Positions 9,873 through 21,460 of a stretch of DNA of 64,000 bases are shown in pieces. Location: the NCBI GenBank assembly GCA_026120035.1, contig JALRME010000014.1:62001-126000 (forward strand). The letters are read 5' to 3'. Each line of letters starts with the position of its first letter. The first letter of the stretch is position 1. The notes below the pieces were generated by a model, which was given only the letters and a program-made list of their open reading frames with translations, was not told where the DNA came from and searched no databases. The DNA comes from Coleophoma eucalyptorum. Its lineage: Eukaryota > Ascomycota > Leotiomycetes > Helotiales > Dermateaceae. The translations under genes were made by a program, and so were the position numbers.

Positions 9873-12655
9873 TCAAGTTCTCGTTGAAGCCCGTCCTGGA
9901 TCCCTCCTACTCATTACCGCAGTAGCAGCACTCTTCTTCCGAACCGGCTGGTATACATCATTGAAATTCATCACCACACCCAAGAAACGCATGTCGACAT
10001 CAGGTTGATAAGCCAAGTCGCCAAGCAAAAGACACACGCGAGTCTTGAAATGCGCCCCTAGACTCGCCAGGCGATCTTTGAGGACAGGGAATTCGTCTGA
10101 TATGCCTACGGCCATTGAAAGTGCGGATGTTGAGTCTAGAAGATTACTGGGTCCGCGGCGACCAGCTGTCGGGGTATTTGGCTGGTCTTCATCCTGTACT
10201 GGACTTCGGGTTGTGCTGGTGAGGAACTCGCTGCCTTGACGACGAGTAAATTCTGAAACGGCCCAGCTGTAAAGTCCGTCGACTGCATCACGGTAGCTGA
10301 GCATGATGCGGAGGATTTCCGATAGTTGGTTCATGAATGTGGTATCGTCTGAGTCGCCGTGATGTTTCTTCTTTGCGCCTAAGAGGCCCTTGTGTGTAAT
10401 GGCATTGAGGTATTTGGTGTGTGCTTTGATGAGATCGTCTAACGTGCAGCCTTCTTTATGAATAGCTGCTTGTAGCTCGTCCCAGGATGATTCGATGACC
10501 TCGAATAAAATGTAATATTGTAGCTGTCCAATGAAGTGGATCATTTCTGCAAGTACACCACGTGTTGATTTCCATGCTTGTGAGACAACAGCATCTGCTC
10601 CTTGAAGAACACCTCTTGATCCCGTCATGGACTTTCTCCATGTGGACTGGAGGGCAAACTCGACACGCTTGAGGCGCCAAAGGAAATTGAAGACTTTGAG
10701 ATATTGTCGATTGCCCCATTCTGTCACGATCACATCAACAGGAGCGTCGATTTTGTACTCGAGGGTGAAGCAGTCCCAGCCAATATCTCCATGATCCGAT
10801 TGAAGCATACGTGCATCAAGACGACGCAAAACTTCTGGAGAATCATACTGAGCATTTGATCCTCGAATAGCGTGCTCCAATTGTGCCGTCAGCGTGTGCC
10901 GATATTGAGCTCCAGCAGGACGATCGAGGTTGGAGGCTAGTGACTCCATAAGCAGAGCTATAAAATCACCCTGGCCAAGAAGAACGTAATTCTTAAGAGC
11001 TCGAAGGTGATCAAATAGATGGAATTTCTCTGACATTAAATGGATGAGTCTTGCCATTGTCGTCTTGTATGCCTCATCGATCCATGTCTCCAGAGTTGCA
11101 GTATCGCCATACCGAAGTTCCTTAGATGCAGCCTTGGAATATGCCTCTACCCATTGAGAATCTCCACAGCCATACCTTATAAAGTTCAAAGATTTTCCAA
11201 TCAGGAATACCTTCTGAGCAAAGTCCTGAGTCATGATACTAGGTACCATATCTTCATTCAATTTGTATTTATCTTCCCAGACACTGCTCGCACCACCACG
11301 GCTTTTGCCGTCCTGATTGGCTTGAATGGCGTGCGGATCCTGCTCTGACACGAAGAACTCATGATAAGGATCAGACAACTCTCCATCATAAATCCATTGC
11401 CGAAGCATGTCGTAGAATGGTCGAGTGACGTGAACGAGTAATCGCTCTGCAAATGCCCCAACCATTGGGTCTCCGTGAGACGAAGAAAACCCATGTATTA
11501 ACGAGATGAGTTGTCCTCCTCTTTTGCTTTTTGACTCCTCACCGATAAGACTCATCAGGCGAAGACCCATAGTCGCCTCTCGTGTCCAGACTACGCATCT
11601 TTTCAACGTCACGCCAGCTTTTCCAATTCCACCTCTTGGTTCCTTCTCGTCCAAGGACTGCAAGGCACGTCGTATCTGACCCTCAAGTGTCGCCACCAAG
11701 CCAAGATAAGACCTCAGTTCCCCAGCGACTGCCGCTCGCAAGCTTTGACCAAGCAAACCTCCATCAGTGGATTGTACAAATGTGGATAAACCCTTGTACA
11801 AGAGTGAAGGTTCGGCTAAGGTGTGTAAAATTGAGATGATAGGGACTGGAAGTGTATGTGGTAGTCTTAGTGTTGTTTGCGATGCAAATGGTAGGTTTGT
11901 TGAGGATAGTCCCTGTAATGTGAAGGGCAAGTCTCTCAGAAGCGCCGTCTCAGAAGGATCGATTTCTACATAGTTCTCTGCAAGCAGTGCTGTCTTCAGA
12001 GCAACGTCATCTCTTTGTGCTGCTGCTGCCTTGGAAAACTGCTCGTCTTCCTCCTTTCTGTCTTTCTGACCGCCCTCTCGTGTAGGTAGTTTCTTGAGCC
12101 CTCCTGGCGCAAATGCTTCCTCAAATGGTGTCTCCTCTCGTGGAGGAGCTGGTCCTAGCGATACAGGTTGATCCCCCTCCTCTCTCTTGGTCTTGCCAGC
12201 TTTGCCATTTTTGATTGGGCTTTTGAAAGGACTAGTCAAGGCCGGAGAAATTGCTGATTGCTGAGGATCGCTAAGTTGGTATAAAAAGTAAAGAACCGCC
12301 CATTTCTGCGAGATGACTGGTATGGTGAGCAGTCTGCTGTATAGATTCGAGAAGCGTAGGGCTTTCTCTGGGCTGGGGTTGTTCTGGATTAAGCGTTTTT
12401 TGATAAGATCAGAGGCTTGGTTCACATCCGCAACAACAGCCGGACTTTTGGAACTATACGGAGGGGTGAGAGTCAGATAAAATTGATCTAATTGTAGAGA
12501 CCAAGTGCTTGCCTTTCCAGGAGACTCTTCACAAAGTCTACAGCATCGTTTTCTCTTTCTTCTACATCCTCCGCATCTTCACCAGCTATTTCTGGCAGAA
12601 GTCGCCGTACTAGCCTGTTAATACCACTGTTGACACGTTGATTTCGTGAAGACAT
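9873..12655 (-). CDS. alp6: Gamma-tubulin complex component GCP3 (Spc98/Alp6)
   Basis: Encodes about 907 residues of a GCP3-type subunit, which helps build the gamma-tubulin complex that nucleates microtubules at spindle pole bodies. The central block with KVFLIGKSLNFIR is diagnostic for GCP3 rather than GCP2. The N- and C-terminal GRIP-type helical regions are both present, and a charged insert (about residues 110-180) separates the first helices from the core. The start is ATG at 12655-12653. Exon 1 (12655-12513) must join exon 2 (12453-9873) across a 59-bp intron, and the frame is kept only with a GC donor (AG|GCAAGC) and the TATAG acceptor. The only nearby GT donor gives an early stop. 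The gene is divergent from HFI1 across 345 bp. Confidence 0.9.
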
Positions 12656-13000
12656 GATCGCATGTTTGCGAGGGGAGAGGAGACTTGGTTCAGATTTCCA
12701 TCGACAAGAAAGCACACTGAGTCTCTTGAGGAAGCCTATACCGCCGACGCGACCTGGAGAAAATAACGCGCCGGATGGGGATTTTGCACCGCCACGGCTA
12801 CTAATTTTCAGCCACATGTTTAACCTCAATTGCGACGTCAAGACCATTTTTGATACCCAGGGCCATCGACCAACGACCTCAAATTTTCCTGGATCATCTC
12901 CAAATCGCATCGCTAGACTCGTCTGGCAGTGCGCATTTCATGGGATCTTGATAATATCAGTTAGTCGCGCTGTATAGCTCGCCGGCGCGCGACTTCCGCG
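12656..13000. promoter_or_regulatory. Shared divergent promoter of GCP3 and HFI1
   Basis: The 345 bp between two divergent start codons must hold both promoters and both 5' leaders. I see no clear TATA box. The DNA near the HFI1 start is rich in CG dinucleotides. Co-regulation is possible but not shown. Confidence 0.5.
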
Positions 13001-14554
13001 ATGCCTGATATCGATATAGACCCTGCGGCACTGAGCCGGCCTGCTGGCATCTCGACCACTCCCATATTACCTCCGAAGACAATCGGGGCGTCTTCTACGA
13101 ACGCGCCAAAGGTAGTCAAGTCAAGTCAACTTCCTCCTCGTATCGATCTAGAGCCCCTCTACAAAGCGCTCAAAGATGCCGTTGGCGAGCATTGGGGCAC
13201 GTACAAGGAGTCGATCAGCCTTTTTGTTATGGGTCCGTATATATCCTTGTGAACACCTCCGCGCGTGATGTCTAAAATCAAGAGTTTTGTTCAACGCAGT
13301 CTAACATTTTGTGTGTATCAGGCCAGCTGAATCAAGCTGAACTATCTGCACGTATCGACAAATTCATCTCAACACCTTCGGGCGACATCGAACACGCTCA
13401 TAACAAGCTGATTGCGGGGATCTTTGGAAATGTCACAAGAGATATGCCTGATCATGGGCTCGCGCCATTCGTCAGTGCTAATGAAACGCCCACGGCTGGA
13501 GCTGGCAACAAGCCCATCAGTGGCGATGCGGCGGAGCAAAGACTCAAGCAAGAGGTCATGCAATTGCCTAGCAGGGACCGAAGAAGAATAAAAGATCTGA
13601 CATCTAACGAGGTAATCGGTTCCGACCTCATATGGATTTGGGCTATAGGCGACTGCTAACTATTATTTTATCAGTATGATCCATATAATGACTTTGCCAG
13701 TATGCTCGGCGAGCATCGTCGCTCAAAACCTGCGAAAGCTGCAGAGCCTGTGGCTGCGGGCGCAGGCGCTCTGAGCAAGACGAGTACGTTCCTCACCATA
13801 CGTTGAGTGTATATGCTGACTTGTATGAGACTGGGATATTGAAATTCGAAAAAGATATGCTCAACCATTAGCTTCAGAATCCGGCGAGTTTCCCGACATT
13901 TCGACCATTGAGTCACGAATGCTTCCAATCTGTTACGAGACAGGCTTACAGTCTGGGCATGTCGCTGATGCGGCATACTTCATGTCCGTAGCTACAGAAA
14001 CGTTCATCAAGGAGGTCCTTTCAGCCATATTTAGCAAAACGCGCAGTAACGGGCCTGGAGCTGCTGGGAGTGCTGGCACAGGGGGTGGTGCAAATTGGAT
14101 CCAGACGCACAAGTATCGAGCTCAACTTGAGCGTGAGGAGGAGAGCTGGCTTGCTGGAGAAACCCAACGCGATAAGAACGGGTTACTACCTGTTGAAGCC
14201 AAAATTGCAGGCGAAAGAGGCCCTCTCGGAATGGCTGATGTCCGAACTGCCCTTGAGATAGGCGACTGCGGCCTTGGCCAGATGCCAAGCGTAGTTCAAC
14301 AAATTATGTTTGGTTACAGGGAGGGAGAGTTAGAAGGTTGGGATGAATACTCATGGCCAAATAGTCATGCGCCTACTACTGGTGTGGACGAAGATGTGGA
14401 AATGGGCGGGATGAATCCAGGGGGAGAATTGAACGGCATTAATGGTCATATGGAAGACGATTCAGATGATGATTGGGGCTGGGAAGGAGCTGCACCTCAA
14501 GACAGAGATGCACTGGACAGTTTGCTGGATTCGTGCCTAGCAATAGGAACTTGA
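13001..14554 (+). CDS. HFI1: SAGA complex subunit Hfi1/Ada1
   Basis: A four-exon gene: 13001-13232, 13322-13611, 13675-13783 and 13830-14554. The three GT..AG introns are 89, 63 and 46 bp, and the frame is continuous for 451 residues. The sequence matches the SAGA-Tad1/Ada1 family: an N-terminal segment (about 45-120) around [18 protein letters not shown], a middle region with RDRRRIKDL, and a histone-fold-like region near [13 protein letters not shown] that in yeast pairs with Taf12. The C-terminus is acidic ([11 protein letters not shown]). Ada1 is a structural core subunit of the SAGA co-activator in the nucleus. Assignment rests on family pattern recognition. Confidence 0.88.
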
Positions 14555-15125
14555 GGACATGGTGCGTTCTGACCAGGTTGACTCGTCCAGGCATTTGAGG
14601 AGTGGACTTTTCAGAAAAAATTCATTGAGGGCATTGCATGGCATCGGGGAGTATCACATGTACAACGAGAAGTTTGGGAACAAGGCATTGGAGTACGGCG
14701 TCAATGGTGTGTGTAGGATTTTTGCAGTAGGACGATACCCAGGATCAGTTTGCTGCTTTGGCAAGCTCCTATAGCACAATAAACGCATCTTTGCATCATG
14801 ATGTAGAACTATGGGGATTTGTAGCTTCAGAATATCAAGTCGAACTCAGTTATTGTGCTGCCTAATCTGATATATTGTTTTCAGATTCTTTCTCGAGGTA
14901 TAAATGCCAATCCATGTGTGTTCTCCTGTCTTCAGGCAACACTGTAAGCTGCATCGCTTTGATTCGAGGATGCTAATTGCTCTGCCTTGCTGCCCATGCT
15001 CTCAGCCTCGTTCATGCGTCAGCGTTTCGCGAAACAACCCCTCGATGCAAGATTCAATAACTCACAAATACCTCCCTAACGCACAACGCAAGCTTTGAGA
15101 TTGATGACCAAATTTCACAATCAAC
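14555..15125. other. Gap between HFI1 and AIP1
   Basis: 571 bp between two genes on the same strand. It should contain the HFI1 3' UTR and the AIP1 promoter. Nothing else is supported. Confidence 0.5.
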
Positions 15126-17060
15126 ATGTCGATTGTCAGTGATAAAATTTTTGCTGCATCTCCTGTCACAGAACGAGGACGGCCCACTCAACTCTCAGCC
15201 GATCCCAAAGGAGAGCGGATAGCATACGCAGTAAGTAGATCTACCGGCCATTGGATTTCGAAGAGCGAGCTATTCTGGCACTGGCACTGGCCCTGGCACT
15301 AGGCTCTAAAACATAATACTGACCGTATAAAGTCAGGCAAATCTATCTTCCTGCGAAACATCGACGATCCTTCCCTTAGCAAGCAATACACAGCACACAC
15401 GGCCCAAACCACCGTGGCACGATTCTCTCCTAGCGGATACTATGTCGCCTCGGGAGATATTACGGGCGCTGTCAAGGTATGGGATGCTATAGAAGCAGTG
15501 AATACTAAGGGCGATTATCATATCATTAATGGCCGAATCAACGACATTGCCTGGGACGGGGATTCACAACGCCTGATCGCTGTGGGAGATGGAAAAGAGC
15601 GTTTCGGACACTGCATCACCGCAGACAGTGGTAACACTGTTGGAGAGATCAGCGGACATTCTTCAGTCATAAACAGTGTCACGATACGTCAGCAGCGACC
15701 TCTGCGTGCTTCCACTGCTAGTGATGATAGCAGTATGGTATTTCTGCATGGAGCGCCGTTCAAATTCCAGACAAAAGTTGGTGGATTACACAAGGGCTAT
15801 GTATATGGCGTTGCTTTCTCTCCCGATGGAAACCATCTTGTTAGTGTTGGAGCAGATCGAAGAATACAGCTATATGACGGAAAGACTGGCGAAGCTACTG
15901 TAAGTATTGGAGAGGGTGAACATAAGGGTAGCATTTTTGGTGTCTCTTGGGCCAAGGATTCGAAGCGATTTGTTACGGCAAGCGCAGATCAGACAGTCAA
16001 AATATGGGAAATCGAATCTGGAAAGTGTGTCCAAACATGGCATTTTGGTGGAGAAGGGAATATCAGTGTCCCAGACCAACAAGTTGGAGTTGTTTGGCCA
16101 GCTGGCAGAAGTGATAACATGATTATCAGCTTGAACCTGGCAGGAGACTTGAATTACTTAGTTGAAGGAAGTGCAACGCCAACAAAAGTGGTTCAGGGCC
16201 ATAATCGAAGTATCACTGCCCTTGGATCTAGCATTTCTACAAAGGGCCAGATTTTCTGGACAGGCAGTTTCGAAGGTCGAGTGTGCTCTTGGGATGTTGC
16301 GACAGGGCTTGGATCAGCGATTGAAGGATCCACTCATACGAACCAAGTTACAGGATTTGCAAATACACCAGAAAGAGCTTACAGTGTTGGTTGGGATGAT
16401 ACTTTGAGGATCACCGACGCGGCAAATACAACATTCATTGGTGAGGCTCTGAAGTTATCCGCTCAACCAAAAAGTATTTCAGGTGCGGATGGACGAGTTT
16501 TTGTTGCTACTGCGTCTGGTATCGATGTCTTTGCAAAAGATAGTTTAGTTGACCAGCTCATCATCAAGGAATTCTCTCCAACCTCTATTGCTGCTTCAGG
16601 GCCACTTATCGCCGTTGGAGATGATGCCAATACAGTTCACATCTTTGCGGTTGACTCGAGCAACAAGCTGTCTCCAAAGGAGAAGCTTAAGAACTCGACT
16701 TCTCAGATCACAGCTCTTTCTTTCACACCCGACGGTTCTCTTCTTGCAGCTGGGAACTCTTCCGGAAAGATTTGCGTGTACGATACCAAGGATTGGGAGA
16801 TCAAGACCGATCGGTGGTCCGCACACACAGCTCGTGTTACAAGCATCGCTTGGAATATGGCTGGCACCCATGCCGTTAGTGGTGCCCTGGACACAAATAT
16901 CTTTGTCTGGAGTCTTGCTAAGCCCGGAAAGAGAGTAAAGGCTCCAAACGCACACAAGGATGGGGTCAATGGCGTTTGCTGGGTCGATGGAGATGCGGCT
17001 GTCGCATCTGTGGGTGGTGATGCTGCTGTAAAGGTGTGGAAGGTGTCCGGTCTCGAATAG
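15126..17060 (+). CDS. AIP1: Actin-interacting protein 1 (WD40)
   Basis: Two exons (15126-15230 and 15333-17060) joined across a 102-bp GT..AG intron give 610 residues, the usual Aip1 length. The N-terminus, with its TERGRPTQLSADPKGE stretch, is typical of fungal Aip1. WD40 repeats run along the whole protein and end in KVWKV, as expected for two linked seven-blade propellers. Aip1 works with cofilin to disassemble actin filaments at cortical patches. The acceptor chosen is the AAAG at 15332; the next AG, four bases on, would break the frame. The intron carries a short GGCACT-type repeat at about 15277-15302 with no known role. Confidence 0.93.
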
Positions 17061-17626
17061 TGGGATGATTGAGGGACAGGTTAACTAGTTTCAAATGCTC
17101 GGTGCCTTAAAGCGAGCCACAGAATCTCAAGCCTTGACTTGTTTGTAAGATAGGTCCAAGTCAAACAGTGAGTGAGCGAGTGAGCGAGTGCAAGCTTGTT
17201 CGACGTCTGGCAGGATTTATTGATCATGGTTACCTTACAATACTAAAGAAACTAATCGACTTTCCACCAAAAGCATAGAACTGTTCATACTCCTCTCAAA
17301 TGAACTCATATTTTCTGATTAACGTGTCTGCTATGGGTGAACCTGGTAGAACAAAACCCTTGTTCTCGAGGATAAAAAAAAGAATATGCGTAAGGGTTGA
17401 GAACATGTGAATACTTCGAGTCGTGGGTGGTGGTCCCGTGAATGATTGCAGGCATGATGATCCCTGTCAATGCAATACCGGTACAGAAAGAACGGTAGCG
17501 GCCGAATGACGAAGACGAGGTTAGAATCTGGGGTAGAAAGCTTCTTTGCTCTCGCCCAAGAATGCTCATTCGACTTCGTTCCTTCTACAACACCCACCTT
17601 GTATGAGGCCATGAGAGCAAACAAAT
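17061..17626. other. Gap between AIP1 and the ArAE-type gene
   Basis: 566 bp with no supported gene. A small tandem repeat of GAGT/GAGC units lies at about 17170-17190. It presumably holds the AIP1 3' end and the next promoter. Confidence 0.5.
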
Positions 17627-20600
17627 ATGAGCTCGCCTTCAGCTACTGCTAGCGCTACAACCCCTCCCAGTCGTAAACTATCCCGAACGAAACGTGTAAG
17701 ACCCCTCACCAGAAAAAGTGACCCTCGAAGCTGCTAACACAAAACTTTATACAGAAGCTTCGAAATGGTACCTTCATCTTGCCTGGTACGGGAGAGCGAG
17801 TCCGTCGACAAATTACCCTGCGATCTGCCAACTTTGACGGACCAGCACGCGGCAATTCTATCGATGGCGACCATGTACTACCCCTGCGACGACACAATTC
17901 GCAAGCTGGGACCTTCCAGTCAGCTGTGGACAATACAAAAGTCGCTGTGAGAGATTTCTGGAGGTCAGCCAATAGCCCGATAGGGAGAGCCATATTCAAG
18001 TGTTCTGTTGCATACCTGCTAGGTTGCATGGCAACGTTCTTACCGTTCTTGAGTGGATGGTTAGGAGAACATAACGATGGGAAGCACTTGGTTGCGACCA
18101 TCACTGTTTATTTCCACCCTGGAAGGTCAATCGGGTCTATGATAGAGGGTGATATACTGGCGTGGGTGGCTTTCGTATATGCAGCATTCATATCCATCTC
18201 ATCCATGGCGGTGTCTGTGCTGTGCGAGAGCCAGCTAGATTTAATTGAACTTGGTTACATCCTCGTTCTGGTAGTATTTTGCGGTGGAGGTCTAGGTTTT
18301 GTCGTAAGTACTGAATAATTCGCCCTGATTTATATGGAGACCAGCTTTCATTCACTACATCTGGGATGGAGATTGATTTTTATCATGACGGACCCGCTGG
18401 TTCTTAATCACTCCTTTCGATCTGCGCAATAACTGATGCCTTTCTAGGGATGGATTAAACAAAAGTTCAGCACACCGTTAGTCAGTGTGGCATGCAGTCT
18501 AACCAGTCTGGCCATTGTAACTGTTCTGACAAAAGAAAACGCGGTACAAACCGCGGTATTTTCTAACAATAAAATCGTACAAGTGCTAAAGATGACGATG
18601 CTGGGTGTAATTTTCACAACAGCGGTGAACCTACTGGTTTTCCCAGTATCAGCACGGAGCGCACTTACAGAAAGTTTTATCAAAACAACCGATTCATATG
18701 GAGATATGCTTGCCTCCATCACGCGCGGGTTTCTTAGCGGTTCTGAATCAGATCTGAGATCGACCGCATTCAATAATGCCTCAAAAAGATACAAATCATC
18801 ATTCGGCGCCCTTTCAAAAAATCTCAAGGAAGCAAAACTTGAACATTATGTGCTGGGAACGGAAAGACAGTATAAGCTCGAAGAAAAGCTGGTGAAATGC
18901 ATGCAGCGACTTGCGCAGTCTATTGGAGGACTGAGGAGCGCGGCTACAACGCAATTTGCTCTGCTTAAAGAGACATCAAACGGCAATGGAAATATAACTC
19001 CTGGCACTGTTAGATTCGCGGTCCCTGAAGTGCAGGACGAGCCAACAGCAAGGAACAGGCCTGACAGGTTTGGTATCTTGACCGCAATTGATGAGGCATC
19101 TGAGGAGAGTAGTGGAGCAGAGGATGCGACCACCCCAAAATTTCATCGCAATGACAGTTATGCCAGTGTGGGTGGCATGAAAGCCAAAACACCATCCGAC
19201 ATATTCACACGATTCATCTTGCAACTTGGGCCATCGATGAAGTCACTAGCATATACACTGTCTGAGATCCTCCATGGTCTGCCATACGGGCCGGACATCA
19301 ATCACCAGCGCGTTATAAACGCTTCTATTGGGTTAGCGTCTAATCATCAAGTTACTATTGATGAATCACGAACTAGCCTTACTGAAGCTCTCAAGCTTTA
19401 TAGTGAGGCCAGAGCTGATGCTTTGAGAGAGCTGTACAAGACCAAAGACCTGGACAGAGAACGACCAGAAAGCCTAGAGGCCGATTTTGAAGAGGTTGCT
19501 GCCAGCTGCGGACATTTCAGTTTTAATCTCCAAGATGTAGGAACAGAGATGCAGAACTATCTTACCATCCTTGAAGATCTCAAAGAGGAGCTTGAACGCT
19601 CCAGTCGACGTTCCTGGAGTTGGGCATATTTTTGGAAACGTGAAAAGACACAAAAATCACCTCCCGATCCAGAAGAAGAGAGTCTCCTTGAGCAACAAGT
19701 TGACAGGCATGATGTTCCAAAAGACCTGCCAGAACTAGCGCTTCGAAAAGAGTCCACACAGTGGAAGGGCAAATCCCAAGAAGGGAGTCTTCAAGAACGA
19801 ATCTTTCGAAAAGTCTTTCATGTTGCAAGATTTTTGCGCCGAGATGATAGTAAGCATCCACTGTGTATTGGTAGTCTTCCTTATTCTTACTGACTTTTCA
19901 GTTCGTTTTGCTTTTAAAGTTGGTATTGGAGCTGCTCTTATGGCATCTCTAGCCTTTATACCCGCCACAAGACCCTGGTATAGACATTGGCGGATCGAGT
20001 GGTCCGTAGTTAGTTTTCTCCTAGTTTCTAACATGACTGTTGGTGCATCAAACACTACTGGCTGGGCTCGTTTTACAGGTGAGATATACAAGTTATGTGA
20101 ATGACTGTCTGCTGATATAATTGAAGGTACTATAATCGGTGCTGTAGGTTCTATCTTTGTGTGGCTCATTTGCCAAGGCAATGCGTTAGCACTCCTGTTT
20201 TGCAGTTGGATGTTCTGTACGGTGTGTTTCTACTTTATTGTAGCTGCTGGCAAAGGGCCGTTCGGGAGATTCACTCTTCTGACCTACAATTTGTCTGTAC
20301 TTTATGCATACTCTCTCAGTGTCCGACAGGGCGAAGATGACTCTGATGAGGGAGGTACCAATCCTATCATCACTGAAATTGCTCTTCACCGATTGGTAGC
20401 GGTCTTCTTGGGCATCATCTGGGGTCTTATTATCACTAGAATAATCTGGCCTATATCTGCAAGGAAGAAGCTTAAGACAGGCCTCTCTGTATTATGGCTA
20501 CGTATGGGTCTTATTTGGAAGAGAGATCCGCTGTCGATGCTACTTGAAGGAGAGTCACCTAATGCTTACATGAATCTACGAGAAGAGTTGGCCCTGCAAG

Positions 20601-21232
20601 GATATGGTAAGACTCTCATCACTATGTAGCTTTGAGAAATAGCAAACTAATAAACTTTAGTATCACGGCTAGATGTGCTTCGCAGTGCTGCAACCAGCGA
20701 GTTCGAGCTGAGGGGGCCATTTCGCAGCAAGGAATATGCACGGATTGTCGAGTCCACAAACAAGATGCTGGATGCATTCCACGCAATGAATGTTATCATA
20801 CAGAAAGATCCACTCCCAAGTCGCGGCGAGGCTGTTCTTTTGGAGTATACTGCGGTAGAAAGAGCCCAGCTTTGTGCAAGGATCAGCCACTTGTTTTCAG
20901 GTAACCAATTGCAGCCATTAATTAGTTGAAGGATAGGATAGCTGACAATACTAGTCCTCGCAAGTTCTCTTAAGCTTGAATACCCTATCAGCGATGGACT
21001 GCCCACCACGGACAACGCTCGAGATAGGCTACTCTCTAAGATATTCCAGTACCGCAAGGAAGTTGCTGGACTTGAGGCTGAAGGTCAAATAGTCGCCAAG
21101 GACGAGGATTTCGCTCTGATTTATGCATATGTATTAGTTACAGGGCAGCTTGCCGAGGAGCTCAAGAACGTGGAAAAGGAGATTGAGGTTTTATTCGGCG
21201 TTATGGATGAGGACTTGATCAGGCTGCAGTGA
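17627..21232 (+). CDS. ArAE_2/DUF2421 membrane protein (brefeldin A sensitivity type)
   Basis: Seven exons: 17627-17695, 17755-18303, 18448-19849, 19902-20078, 20127-20606, 20661-20900 and 20955-21232. All introns are GT..AG (48-144 bp), giving 1064 residues in one frame. The protein has two membrane blocks, each with several helices (about residues 90-230, and about 660-840), separated by a long charged cytosolic region. It ends in a helical domain. This is the layout of the fungal 'putative ER transporter 6TM N-terminal' plus FUSC-like plus DUF2421 family, annotated as brefeldin A sensitivity-related and distantly related to plant ALMT and bacterial aromatic-acid exporters. The substrate is unknown. 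The first exon encodes only 23 Ser/Thr/Arg-rich residues. Confidence 0.87.
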
Positions 21233-21460
21233 AGCAGTAGTATACAAGAGGTGTTGGCATATATTGGGGCCCGGACGGGTATTGGTCGGTGTATAAAATT
21301 AAGTATATGGACGGGTTCTTGTGCTGTACATATCAAATCATGATTAATGAATCCCTTTGTGTCATACTGCCTATATTTGACATTGCCCGGCAACAAATTT
21401 GCCAATACCTCTGCCTGAACGCCTTCTAATCAATACCCAAGTCTTCCGTCATAATAAGCA

